This document shows positions 1-7,111 of a stretch of 16,136 nucleotides of DNA, piece by piece (position 1 is the first letter of the stretch; each line of letters starts with the position of its first letter). Under the pieces are notes generated by a model. The model was not told where the DNA came from. It made no database searches and saw only the letters and a list, made by a program, of their open reading frames with translations. This DNA is from Opitutales bacterium (GTDB lineage: Bacteria > Verrucomicrobiota > Verrucomicrobiia > Opitutales > Intestinicryptomonadaceae): contig JAJXPD010000029.1 of assembly GCA_021641325.1 (NCBI GenBank), forward strand, positions 1-16,136. The letters run 5' to 3'. The translations under genes and the position numbers were made by a program.

Positions 1-2
1 TC

Positions 3-149
3 TGCCGCCCGAACGAAGTCCTCGAACTCCGCGCAAAGCCCACACGCATACGCCGCCCGATTGCGAATTTTGAGGCGTCGATGTCGGTAGGCGGTCAGAA
101 GGCGTCGTTCTGCGAAAAACTCACGCTCACTTTCGATTTCATTTCCTAA
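3..149 (+). CDS. C-terminal fragment, hotdog-fold 3-hydroxyacyl-ACP dehydratase-like
   Basis: This is the end of a gene that begins outside the window. The frame is open from base 3 to a TAA at 147-149 and gives 48 residues, ending SFCEKLTLTFDFIS. The pattern of a 'RPNEVLEL' strand, a basic turn (PTRIRRPIANFEASMSV) and a 'GGQKA' turn followed by a final strand resembles the last strands of hotdog dehydratases such as FabZ/FabA. Only six bases separate its stop from the ketoacyl synthase start, so the two are almost certainly co-transcribed, and dehydratase plus KAS I is the classical fabA-fabB pairing. The catalytic part is missing, so FabA, FabZ and an unrelated hotdog thioesterase cannot be separated. 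That this is a real coding end is likely; the family is an inference. Confidence 0.5.
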   Translation, partial: CRPNEVLELRAKPTRIRRPIANFEASMSVGGQKASFCEKLTLTFDFIS

Positions 150-155
150 TATTCC

Positions 156-1421
156 ATGAAGAAAAACAACGTTGTAATAACAGGTCTCGGATTCATCACA
201 AGCATCGGCAACGACATCGAATCGGTTTGCGACAGCCTTGTGAACCTCAAAAACGGCATAGAGCTTTACCCGCAGTTTGCCGACGACAAAATTCCCGTCA
301 AATGCGTCGGAACGGTAAAGCATTTCGATACCGACAGCACCGACCCCGAAGACTGGACGTATCCGCCCGAATACCGCGTGCGCCGCGACGTTCTGCGCTC
401 GCTTCCCCCGCACGGGCTTTACGCTTACTGCGCAATGAAGCAGGCTATTGCGGATTCGGGCTTGGACGAATCGCAAATTTCCGACCCCTCGACGGGGCTT
501 TACACCGCCTCCGCTGGCTCTACGGGCATGCTCTACCACAACATGCAGATGCTCGACAAAAAGGGCGTGTTGCGCTCGAATCCGCTGGGAATCGTGGCGT
601 CAATCGTGGGCACGCTTTCGTTCAACCTCGTGTCGGCGTTCAAGATTAAGGGCGCAAGCTGCGGCTTTGCGTCGGCATGCGCAAGCAGCTCGCACGCGAC
701 GGGCTTTGCCTACGACGAAATCGCAAACGGCCGTCAGGACAGAATGTTCGTTGTAGGCGGCGAAGACGGCGACTACCGCACGCTTCTTCCCTTTGCGGGC
801 ATGCGCGCTTTGAGCACCAACCGCGACCCCGAAACGGCGTCGAGACCCTTCGACAAAAACCGCGACGGATTCGTGGGTTGCGGCGGCGGCGTGGTGATGC
901 TTCTCGAAAACGAGGAGGTCGCAAAAGCCCGCGGCGCGAAGATTTACGCGAGAATCCGCGGCTGGGGACAGGCGAGCGACGGCTACAATGTCGCCGTTCC
1001 GCACCCAGAAGGCACGGGCGTTATAAACGCCGCAAACCGCGCCCTCGCAGACGCGGGAATTTCGGCGGACGATGTCGATTACATAAACGCCCACGCAACC
1101 TCGACGCCCATGGGCGACGTCGCCGAACTCAAAGCGGTCAAGTCGGTTTTCGGGCAAAACAAAAAGCTTAGAATCAGCAGCACAAAGGCGATTACGGGGC
1201 ACGGGCTTTCGCTCGCGGGCGTGATGGAGGCGGCGTTTTGCGCGCTCGCGCTCAAACGCGGCTTCACCCCGGGCTCCGCGCACATCGAAAACCTCGACGA
1301 AGCCGCGGAGGGTCTCAACATTCCGCGCAAGACGGAATTCGATTCGCCGAAAATCGCGCTTTCGCTCAGCAGCGGTTTCGGCGGCGCGAACACGGCAATC
1401 GTCATGGAGGCAGCCGAATAA
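156..1421 (+). CDS. fabB: Beta-ketoacyl-ACP synthase I/II family (FabB-like)
   Basis: Condensing enzyme of type II fatty-acid synthesis: it decarboxylates malonyl-ACP and joins it to an acyl chain in the cytoplasm. The 421-residue protein has the full thiolase-fold synthase set: nucleophile Cys175 in FASACASSSH, His313 in NAHATSTPMGD, Lys344 in STKAITGHG and His349, with the closing glycine-rich strand SSGFGGANTAIV. It reads more like FabB than FabF: ALSTNRDPETASRPFD, DGFVGCGGGVV and the late IENLDEAAEGLNIP segment follow E. coli FabB. It is slightly longer than FabB (406), mainly through an acidic/proline stretch near residues 55-85. The preceding gene looks like a dehydratase, six bases upstream. 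No Shine-Dalgarno is visible before the ATG. waaA begins in its stop codon (TAATG). A specialised lipid or aryl-polyene synthase is possible but no further cluster genes are seen. Confidence 0.88.
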   Translation: MKKNNVVITGLGFITSIGNDIESVCDSLVNLKNGIELYPQFADDKIPVKCVGTVKHFDTDSTDPEDWTYPPEYRVRRDVLRSLPPHGLYAYCAMKQAIADSGLDESQISDPSTGLYTASAGSTGMLYHNMQMLDKKGVLRSNPLGIVASIVGTLSFNLVSAFKIKGASCGFASACASSSHATGFAYDEIANGRQDRMFVVGGEDGDYRTLLPFAGMRALSTNRDPETASRPFDKNRDGFVGCGGGVVMLLENEEVAKARGAKIYARIRGWGQASDGYNVAVPHPEGTGVINAANRALADAGISADDVDYINAHATSTPMGDVAELKAVKSVFGQNKKLRISSTKAITGHGLSLAGVMEAAFCALALKRGFTPGSAHIENLDEAAEGLNIPRKTEFDSPKIALSLSSGFGGANTAIVMEAAE

Positions 1422-2695
1422 TGATTTGGCTTTACAGGCTTTTGTTTGTCCCCGCGTTCCTGCTGGCGTTCCCGTACTACGCGGTCAGAATGCTGCGCCG
1501 CGGCGGATATTCAAAAGACTTCTCGCACAGGCTCGGCGGGCAGAAAAAGCTTCCGCCGAAGTCGGGCAAAAAGCGCGTGTGGCTGCAGGCGGTAAGCGTG
1601 GGCGAGATTGAGGCTCTGGCGTCGCTTATAGACATGCTCTCCTCCGAATTCGAGCTTGTGGTGACCACGACCACAAGCACAGCCTACAAAATTCTGCGCG
1701 AAAAATACGCGGCGAAATGCCTGTATGTCGGGGTGTTTCCGATAGACTTCTGGCTGTTTTCGGCTCGCGCGTGGGAGAAAATAAACCCCGACGTGTGCCT
1801 GCTCATGGAGGGCGAGCTTTGGCCGGAGCACATGCATCAGGCGAAGTCGCGCGGGGCAAAAATAATGCTGCTCAACGCGCGAATGTCGGACAAGTCTTTC
1901 GGACGCTACGCAAAGTTCCCGTACGTCGCGCGGAGACTGCTCGACAAGTTCGACGCAATTTGCGCGTCGAGCGAATTCGACGCCGCGCGTTTCATAAGGC
2001 TGGGCGCGTCGCCGCTGAAAGTATTTACGACGGGCAACATGAAGTTCGACTCGAAGCCCGCAACGGTGCTCGACGAAAACGGAAAGGCGCAGCTCCGCGC
2101 CGAAATGGGCTTTGCGCCCGACTCCCTCGTTCTGCTCGGCTCGTCCACATGGGACGGCGAGGAGGAAATGCTTTTGAAGGCCCTCGACAAAATCCGCGCC
2201 GATAAAATAGACTGCCGCCTGCTTCTCGTTCCGCGCCACGCCGAACGCCGCAACGCAGTAAAACGCCTGATTGCGGGCTATCCGCACGGCGTCCGCAGCG
2301 AATCGAAAACCGCGCCCGAAGGAACGCTCATCTACCTTGCCGACACTACGGGCGAACTGCGCAATTTGACGCAGATTGCCGATTTTGCGTTTGTGGGCAA
2401 AAGCCTCCCGCCCAACGTCGGCGGACAGACACCGATTGACTGCGCAGCTCTCGGAGTGCCGATTGTCTACGGACCGAACATGACGAATTTCCGCCGCGCG
2501 TGCGAAACGCTCGAACGCGACGGCGCGGTGGTGAAAGTCCCCAACGCGGAATGCGCGGTGGTGGAGCTTGCGCGGCTTGCAAAGAATCCGCATGCGCGCG
2601 AAACGCTCGCGCAGTCGGCAAAGAAGTGGCACTCTTCGAACGTCGGCGCAAGCGCGCGCACGTTTGCAATCATAGAGGACAGGTGCGGAAAATAG
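1421..2695 (+). CDS. waaA: 3-deoxy-D-manno-octulosonic acid (Kdo) transferase WaaA/KdtA
   Basis: GT-B (GT30) glycosyltransferase that moves Kdo from CMP-Kdo onto lipid IVA, the first core sugar step of LPS, on the inner face of the inner membrane. The 424 residues match the family length (E. coli 425). Residues 1-20 form the N-terminal membrane anchor. SVGE (59-62) carries the catalytic glutamate, followed by MEGELWP (129-135), TTGNMKFD (203-210), STWDGEEE (242-249), PRHAERR (271-277) and GELRNL (311-316). The loop usually written GGSL..GGHNPLE is here GKSLPPNVGGQTPID (326-340), a variant I associate with Verrucomicrobia. The start is the ATG overlapping the fabB stop by one base, which suggests translational coupling; the open frame extends further upstream inside fabB, but the membrane anchor begins at this Met. 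Whether it adds one, two or more Kdo units cannot be read from sequence. Confidence 0.94.
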   Translation: MIWLYRLLFVPAFLLAFPYYAVRMLRRGGYSKDFSHRLGGQKKLPPKSGKKRVWLQAVSVGEIEALASLIDMLSSEFELVVTTTTSTAYKILREKYAAKCLYVGVFPIDFWLFSARAWEKINPDVCLLMEGELWPEHMHQAKSRGAKIMLLNARMSDKSFGRYAKFPYVARRLLDKFDAICASSEFDAARFIRLGASPLKVFTTGNMKFDSKPATVLDENGKAQLRAEMGFAPDSLVLLGSSTWDGEEEMLLKALDKIRADKIDCRLLLVPRHAERRNAVKRLIAGYPHGVRSESKTAPEGTLIYLADTTGELRNLTQIADFAFVGKSLPPNVGGQTPIDCAALGVPIVYGPNMTNFRRACETLERDGAVVKVPNAECAVVELARLAKNPHARETLAQSAKKWHSSNVGASARTFAIIEDRCGK

Positions 2696-2746
2696 GGCGT
2701 AGGGTGCGGGCGGTGCGATTTTTTCGCAAAGCCGCGCAAAAAAAAC

Positions 2747-2766
2747 TTGAAAGCGGACGGCGGCAA
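2747..2766 (+). other. TTGAA...CGGCGGCAA motif upstream of ddh
   Basis: In the 106-base gap before ddh an A8 tract (2738-2745) is followed by TTGAAA (2747-2752), then CGGCGGCAA ending at 2766. The same order, A-tract, TTGAA, GGCGGCAA, occurs before the lipoprotein at 3984, and TTGAA...GCGGCAA again before the tolB-like gene. It could be a promoter (-35-like TTGAAA; 17 bases later is CATTTT, a poor -10) or a regulator site. Apart from a five-base stem around T5 (2714-2728) I see no convincing terminator in this gap. Low confidence in function; the sequence match itself is visible. Confidence 0.3.
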
Positions 2767-2801
2767 ACCCATTTTTTTTAGCCTGTAAAAACGCAAAACA
2801 T

Positions 2802-3788
2802 ATGGCTATAAAACTTGGCATCATAGGCTACGGAAATTTAGGCAGGGGCGTTGAAGCCGCCGTGCGCCAAAATCCCGACATGGAACTCGAAGTCGTCTTC
2901 ACGCGCAGGAATCCCGAAAGCGTGAAGATTGCGACAAAATCGGCGAAAGTCGCAAACGTTGCGGACGCCGCGGAATGGAAGGACAGGCTCGACGTCGTGA
3001 TTCTCTGCGGCGGAAGCGCGACCGACCTCCCCGTGCAGACTCCCGAATACGCAAAGCTTTTCAACGTGGTCGACAGCTTCGACACCCACGCGAAAATTCC
3101 CGAACACTTCGCGAAAGTGGACGCGTCAGCCCGCGCGGCGGGGAAAGTCGCCGCAATTTCGCTCGGCTGGGACCCCGGACTTTTTTCTCTCAACCGCATG
3201 TACGCCGGCGCGATTCTCCCCGAAGGCAAAGACTACACTTTCTGGGGCAGGGGCGTAAGCCAGGGGCACTCCGACGCCGTCCGCAGAATTGCGGGCGTTA
3301 AAAACGCAAAGCAGTACACAATCCCCGTGGACAGCGCGCTCGACGCCGTCCGCAGGGGCGAAACTCCCGAACTTTCCACGCGCCAAAAACACGTCCGCGA
3401 ATGCTTCGTCGTTCTCGAAGACGGCGCGGACGCCGAACGCGTCGAACGCGAAATCAAGACGATGCCCAACTACTTCGCCGACTACGACACAACCGTGCAC
3501 TTCATCGACGAAGCCGAATTCAACGCAAACCACTCGAAAATTCCGCACGGCGGCATGGTTTTCAGAATCGGCAAAACGGGCTTCGAAAAGGAAAACACGC
3601 ACATCATAGAGTACAAGCTGAAGCTCGACTCGAACCCGGAGTTTACTTCGAGCGCGCTCGTCGCGTTCGCCCGCGCGGTCTGCCGCATGAACAAAGAGGG
3701 CATGTCGGGCTGCAAAACGATTTTCGACATTCCGCCCGCGTACCTCAGCCCGAAATCGGGCGAAGAACTGCGCTCCACGCTCCTGTAA
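2802..3788 (+). CDS. ddh: meso-Diaminopimelate D-dehydrogenase
   Basis: NADPH-dependent enzyme that reductively aminates L-2-amino-6-oxopimelate (tetrahydrodipicolinate) to meso-diaminopimelate in one step, feeding both lysine synthesis and peptidoglycan. The 328 residues follow Corynebacterium Ddh (320) throughout: Rossmann motif GYGNLGRG (9-16), CGGSATDLP (69-77), GWDPGLFS (122-129), FWGRGVSQGHSDAVRRI (147-163), FIDEAEF and PHGG in the substrate domain, and the YLSP near the end. It stands alone between two gaps, not next to other dap or lys genes, so it has its own expression signals or is a mobile-style replacement of the multi-step acylase or aminotransferase routes. ATG at 2802 puts the Rossmann strand at the very N-terminus, as expected; no Shine-Dalgarno is visible ahead of it. 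Confidence 0.95.
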   Translation: MAIKLGIIGYGNLGRGVEAAVRQNPDMELEVVFTRRNPESVKIATKSAKVANVADAAEWKDRLDVVILCGGSATDLPVQTPEYAKLFNVVDSFDTHAKIPEHFAKVDASARAAGKVAAISLGWDPGLFSLNRMYAGAILPEGKDYTFWGRGVSQGHSDAVRRIAGVKNAKQYTIPVDSALDAVRRGETPELSTRQKHVRECFVVLEDGADAERVEREIKTMPNYFADYDTTVHFIDEAEFNANHSKIPHGGMVFRIGKTGFEKENTHIIEYKLKLDSNPEFTSSALVAFARAVCRMNKEGMSGCKTIFDIPPAYLSPKSGEELRSTLL

Positions 3789-3807
3789 AATCGGCGGCGG
3801 ACGCTCC

Positions 3808-3847
3808 GCGCGTTCAGCCAGCCGTTGGGCTGTGCCGACGCGCTTTT
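3808..3847 (+). terminator. Possible weak terminator after ddh
   Basis: Twenty bases after the ddh stop, GCGCGT (3808-3813) pairs with ACGCGC (3838-3843), and inside it CAGCC pairs with GGCTG; only four T follow (3844-3847). It is a real inverted repeat but a weak intrinsic terminator. The stronger one lies 40 bases further on. Confidence 0.35.
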
Positions 3848-3883
3848 GCGCCGCGCCGAATGCTCGGAATTTTTCCGCAAAGC

Positions 3884-3915
3884 CGCCCGCCCCGACGAGT
3901 CGGGCGTTTTTTTTT
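3884..3915 (+). terminator. Rho-independent terminator of ddh
   Basis: CCCGAC-GA-GTCGGG (3891-3904) is a perfect six-pair hairpin, with alternative pairing of CGCCCG (3884-3889) to CGGGCG, followed immediately by nine T (3907-3915). It ends the ddh unit and separates it from the lipoprotein gene that follows. Confidence 0.8.
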
Positions 3916-3948
3916 GCGCGCCAATTGCGCGGCGGCGGGAAAAAAGAG

Positions 3949-3966
3949 TTGAAGAAACGGCGGCAA
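3949..3966 (+). other. TTGAA...CGGCGGCAA motif upstream of the lipoprotein gene
   Basis: An A-run (3940-3945) is followed by TTGAAG (3949-3954) and CGGCGGCAA, the same arrangement seen before ddh. If TTGAAG is a -35, the hexamer 17 bases later is CATTTG (3972-3977), which would place the transcript start at or next to the ATG at 3984 and make the message leaderless. Function is inferred only. Confidence 0.3.
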
Positions 3967-3983
3967 TGTGGCATTTGTGGGAC

Positions 3984-5231
3984 ATGAAAATTTTTCAAAC
4001 ACTGGGTTTTGTCGGAATTGCGTCGCTCTTGGGCGCGTGCGGGCTGATTAAGGAGTCCGCATTGGATACGTCGGGGCCCGACCTGCCCGCGTTCGGACAG
4101 GAGCTTTCGTTCTTCTCCAAATACAACGCGGACATCGTGCTTTTGGGCGAGGGAAACTCGCTCGTGGCGGTCTCTCCCAAGTATCAGGGCAGGGTCATGA
4201 CCTCCACGTTCGGCGGCGCGGAGGGCGCGTCGCTGGGCTGGATTAACCACAGGCTTGTCGCCGACGAAAAGGCGGCGATTCAGTCCGACGAAGTTGGCGG
4301 CGAAGACTCTTTCGGAATCGGCCCCGAAGGCGGCGACTTCTCCGTATTCTTCCCCGCCGGCGCAACGTATTCGTCGGAAAATTGGCGCGCGCCCGAAAGC
4401 TTTTCCTCCGAACCGTGGAAGCTCACCGCGCGTTCGAAGACGCAGGCGCGTTTCGAAAAATTCGCCGATTTCGAAAACGCGAAAGGCAAGCGGTTCAAGG
4501 TAAAAGCCGAGCGCGAAATCACGGTGCTCAACCGCCCGCAGGTTTCCGAAATTCTCGGCATAGAAATTCCAGAAGCCGTAAAGCTTGTTGCGTTCCAGTC
4601 TTTCAACAAGCTAACAAACGCCGGCGACGCCGCGTGGACGCCCGAAAGCGGGCTGCTCAACATGAACGTGCAGTCGTGCTTCAACGCAAACAGGAAAGTG
4701 CGCGTGTTCATTCCGTACAGGGCGGGCGACGCCGCAAAACTCGGCGACATTGTGCGCGACAACTATTTCGAGGCGTCGTCGGGCGACGGCTCGCTGCTTG
4801 TCGACCCGTCGTATGTGGAATTCAAGGTGGACGGGCGCAACATGTCGGGAATCGGCATTTCGGGCAGGCGTAGCGAGGGCATCGCGGTTTCGTTCGACGC
4901 CTACAATAAAATTCTCACCGTCATTCTCTACATAAAGCCGTCGGGCAACTGCGCGTACCTCCAAAACGCGTGGCGCAGAAGTGGCGGCGACAGGTTCGAC
5001 GGCGACGCAATTTCGGTCTACAACAACGGTCCGCTCGCCCGCACATCGGCGGCGGCGGACAGGTTCTACGAAATCACAACTTACTCTCCCGCGCTCGAAT
5101 TGGCGGCAGGCAAAAGCCAGTTCCACCTGCAACGCACCTTCCACTTCGGAGGCTCGGAGTACGACTTGGGGCTGATTTCCTACAAGCTCACGGGCATCGC
5201 CATCGGGCAGTTGCGCGGCGAAAAACAGTAA
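3984..5231 (+). CDS. Putative lipoprotein of unassigned function (mutarotase-like pattern)
   Basis: The 415-residue protein starts with a lipoprotein signal peptide: Lys2, a hydrophobic run and lipobox LLGAC with Cys19, so it should be anchored in the envelope. I do not recognise a characterised function. The most striking part is VGGEDSFGIGPEGGDFSVFF (104-123), preceded by GRVMTSTFGG (69-78) and GWINHR (85-90), and near the end FYEITTYSPALELAAGKS (361-378) with HLQRTFHF. From memory this resembles the secreted DUF6786-type proteins and the beta-sandwich of galactose-mutarotase folds; it is not confirmed, and no catalytic residues can be assigned. An ATG at 3966 is in frame, and the frame is open further upstream through the ddh terminator, but only 3984 gives a clean signal peptide. 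It ends 31 bases before the peptidase gene. Confidence 0.75.
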   Translation: MKIFQTLGFVGIASLLGACGLIKESALDTSGPDLPAFGQELSFFSKYNADIVLLGEGNSLVAVSPKYQGRVMTSTFGGAEGASLGWINHRLVADEKAAIQSDEVGGEDSFGIGPEGGDFSVFFPAGATYSSENWRAPESFSSEPWKLTARSKTQARFEKFADFENAKGKRFKVKAEREITVLNRPQVSEILGIEIPEAVKLVAFQSFNKLTNAGDAAWTPESGLLNMNVQSCFNANRKVRVFIPYRAGDAAKLGDIVRDNYFEASSGDGSLLVDPSYVEFKVDGRNMSGIGISGRRSEGIAVSFDAYNKILTVILYIKPSGNCAYLQNAWRRSGGDRFDGDAISVYNNGPLARTSAAADRFYEITTYSPALELAAGKSQFHLQRTFHFGGSEYDLGLISYKLTGIAIGQLRGEKQ

Positions 5232-5250
5232 TCCAAACAGAATTTATTTC

Positions 5251-5256
5251 GATAAT
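5251..5256 (+). promoter_or_regulatory. GATAAT -10-like hexamer before the M42 peptidase
   Basis: GATAAT differs from TATAAT by one base and sits six bases before the ATG at 5263, which would place the transcript start at the start codon. No -35 with correct spacing is evident (17 bases upstream reads GTAATC). The gap is AT-rich compared with its surroundings and has no Shine-Dalgarno. Weak support. Confidence 0.25.
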
Positions 5257-5262
5257 ACCGAC

Positions 5263-6330
5263 ATGAACAACCATTTTGAAATGGACGAATTTCTTCTCGA
5301 ACTGCTCCGTTCGCGCTCTCCTACGGGCGTCGAACGCGAGGCGGCGGACATAGTGGAAAAATACGTTTCGTCCTATGCGGACTCGGTGAGTCGCGACGTT
5401 CTCGGAAACAGAATCGCGACCCTCGGCGCGGGCGCAAAAACGCTTATGCTCGCAGGACACATGGACGAAATCGGATTCATCGTTTCGTACATAGACGAAA
5501 ACGGCTTCGTGTTTTTCGAAACGCTCGGCGGGCACGACAACGTAATGCTCCCAGGCAGGCGCGTTACAATCATGACCCGCAACGGCTACGTCTACGGCGT
5601 AACGGGCAAGCGGGCGGTACACCTCATGGACGCCAAGGAGCGCAAGGAAGTTCCCGAAATCTACGGCGTGTGGATTGACATCGGCGCGAAGTCCAAAAAG
5701 GAGGCGCAAAGCCTCGTCGAAATAGGGGATTCCGTCGTGTACGACACAATCGTCCACAAGCTCTCGCGCACGCGCTGCGCCGCGCGGGCGTTCGACGACA
5801 GGGCGGGCTGCTACTGCGCGTTCGAGGCTCTCCGCAGGCTCGCGAGGCTCGAAAAAAAGCCCGAATTCAAGGTTGTGAGCGTGGCGACCACTCAGGAGGA
5901 AATCGGCACGCGCGGCGCGTTGACCTCGGCGTACGCCGTCAAACCCGACGTCGCAATCGCAATCGACGTAGACCATGCGACCGACTTCCCCAGCTGCGAC
6001 AAACGCCGTTTCGGGTATATCGAACTCGGCGCGGGCCCCGTGATTTCGCGCGGGCCGAACATCAACCCGAAAGTTTTTGAAAGGCTTGTCGAGTGCGCAA
6101 AACTCGCGGGCATTCCCTATCAGGTGAGCGCGGAAAGCAGACCCACGGGGACGGACGCGCGCGTTATCCAGATGACGCGCGGTGGCGTCGCCACGGGGCT
6201 TGTCGGCATACCGCTGCGCTACATGCACACGCCCGCGGAAGTCGCCGACCTCGACGACATCTCGAACTGCGTAAAGCTCTTGGAGGCATTCGCAATCTCG
6301 CTCAAAGAATCGGACGACTTCACTTTCTAA
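5263..6330 (+). CDS. M42 family metallopeptidase (glutamyl/deblocking aminopeptidase type)
   Basis: Cytoplasmic dinuclear-metal aminopeptidase of the M42 family (FrvX/YsdC/PepA-glutamyl type), which forms large tetrahedral dodecamers that trim peptides. The 355 residues match family length. Metal ligands and catalytic residues are visible: His66 and Asp68 in AGHMDEIG, Asp178 in AFDDRAG, the glutamate pair 212-213 in TQEEIGTRGA, Asp235 in AIDVDHATD, and His322 in RYMHTPAEVADLDD. TGTDA (295-299) is also typical. The PDZ-like insert domain lies at about residues 85-160. hemD begins one base after its stop, so the two are probably co-transcribed. Some relatives were annotated as endoglucanase (CelM), which is not supported by these motifs. 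Exact residue specificity cannot be predicted. Confidence 0.92.
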   Translation: MNNHFEMDEFLLELLRSRSPTGVEREAADIVEKYVSSYADSVSRDVLGNRIATLGAGAKTLMLAGHMDEIGFIVSYIDENGFVFFETLGGHDNVMLPGRRVTIMTRNGYVYGVTGKRAVHLMDAKERKEVPEIYGVWIDIGAKSKKEAQSLVEIGDSVVYDTIVHKLSRTRCAARAFDDRAGCYCAFEALRRLARLEKKPEFKVVSVATTQEEIGTRGALTSAYAVKPDVAIAIDVDHATDFPSCDKRRFGYIELGAGPVISRGPNINPKVFERLVECAKLAGIPYQVSAESRPTGTDARVIQMTRGGVATGLVGIPLRYMHTPAEVADLDDISNCVKLLEAFAISLKESDDFTF

Positions 6331-6331
6331 A

Positions 6332-7111
6332 ATGGCGAAATCAAAAAAAGTTCTGCTCACCCGCGAGGACAATTCGGCGGTCGCCGAAATCCTGAAATCA
6401 AAGGGCGTGGGCGCAATAGAGCTTCCTCTTGTGAAAATCAACCTGCAAGCGGAGGAGGACGAACTGCGCGACGTCTTCGCCGAAATGGGACGCTACGACT
6501 GGCTGACGTTTTCGAGCGTCAACGGCGTGCGCGGCTTCTTCGGCGAGTTTTTGAAGTCGTTCGACGACATACGCGCGCTGGGAATCGCCCGCATCGCGTG
6601 CGTGGGCGAGGCCACCGCGCGGGAGCTTAAAAAATACTTTCTCCGCGCCGACGTCGTTCCCGAAATCTCCACCGCCGAAAACATGGCGCAGGCGATGGCG
6701 GACTACGAGACGCTCGAAAACCTGAAAATTCTCTGCATAATAGGCAACCTTGCCGGCAACGAGCTTTTCGACGCGCTCGAAAAAAACCGCGCCATCGTGG
6801 ACGCTCTCGAAGTCTATAAAACCGAAATCGCGCGGGTCGAAAAGGACTGCGCGGCGGCGGCGGAATTCCGCAAAACGGGCGCGGACGCTGTCGTTTTCGC
6901 AAGCCCGTCGGCGGTAGAGGGCTTCGCTAAAAACGCCGAAAACCTCGCGCTGTCGGCAAAGGCGGTTCGCCCGAAAATCGTGGCGATTGGCGCGAAGACT
7001 GCGGCGACGGTCGAAAAATTCGGCATGAAAGTCGCCGCGCAGGCTAAAAATCCATCTCCCGAAGCCGTCGCCGAGGCGGTTCTTTCGGCAGTCGGAATTT
7101 CCGAAAAATGA
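6332..7111 (+). CDS. hemD: Uroporphyrinogen-III synthase
   Basis: Cyclises hydroxymethylbilane with inversion of ring D to give uroporphyrinogen III, the branch point for haem, sirohaem and cobamides. The 259-residue protein is poorly conserved, as usual for HemD, but carries the two-lobed signature: VLLTRE (7-12), WLTFSSVNGVRGFF (57-70), IACVGEATARELKK (88-101), ILCIIGN (133-139), DAVVFASPSAVEGF (185-198) and IVAIGAKTAATVEKFGMKV (216-234), ending with PSPEAVAEAV. It is a free-standing HemD, not fused to HemC or a SUMT domain, and no other hem gene is in the window. It starts one base after the peptidase stop, and its TGA overlaps the next ATG (ATGA), so it probably depends on translational coupling. 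Confidence 0.88.
   Translation: MAKSKKVLLTREDNSAVAEILKSKGVGAIELPLVKINLQAEEDELRDVFAEMGRYDWLTFSSVNGVRGFFGEFLKSFDDIRALGIARIACVGEATARELKKYFLRADVVPEISTAENMAQAMADYETLENLKILCIIGNLAGNELFDALEKNRAIVDALEVYKTEIARVEKDCAAAAEFRKTGADAVVFASPSAVEGFAKNAENLALSAKAVRPKIVAIGAKTAATVEKFGMKVAAQAKNPSPEAVAEAVLSAVGISEK

Noticed and set aside
1238..1420. Earlier start for waaA inside fabB
   Set aside because: The extra 61 residues are arginine-rich shadow of fabB codons, and the family N-terminal anchor begins at the ATG at 1421.
1..1421. Aryl-polyene or other biosynthetic cluster around the ketoacyl synthase
   Set aside because: Only one ketoacyl synthase and a dehydratase-like fragment are visible, next to waaA; no ACP, acyltransferase, ketoreductase or second synthase is in the window. 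The upstream side is not visible.
1511..2824. Long open frame on the minus strand opposite waaA
   Set aside because: It is a mirror of the GC-rich codon pattern of waaA; the translation is arginine/alanine-rich with no domain features, and a clear protein family occupies the other strand. Similar antisense frames opposite ddh/lipoprotein (3126-4250), the M42 peptidase (5188-6441), tolB-like (12207-13337) and purM (14232-15191) were rejected for the same reason.
3825..3983. Earlier start for the lipoprotein gene, at 3825 or 3966
   Set aside because: The longer frame runs through a strong terminator and would bury the signal peptide; Met at 3984 directly precedes the Lys, hydrophobic run and lipobox. 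An ATG at 3966 would add six residues and cannot be fully excluded.
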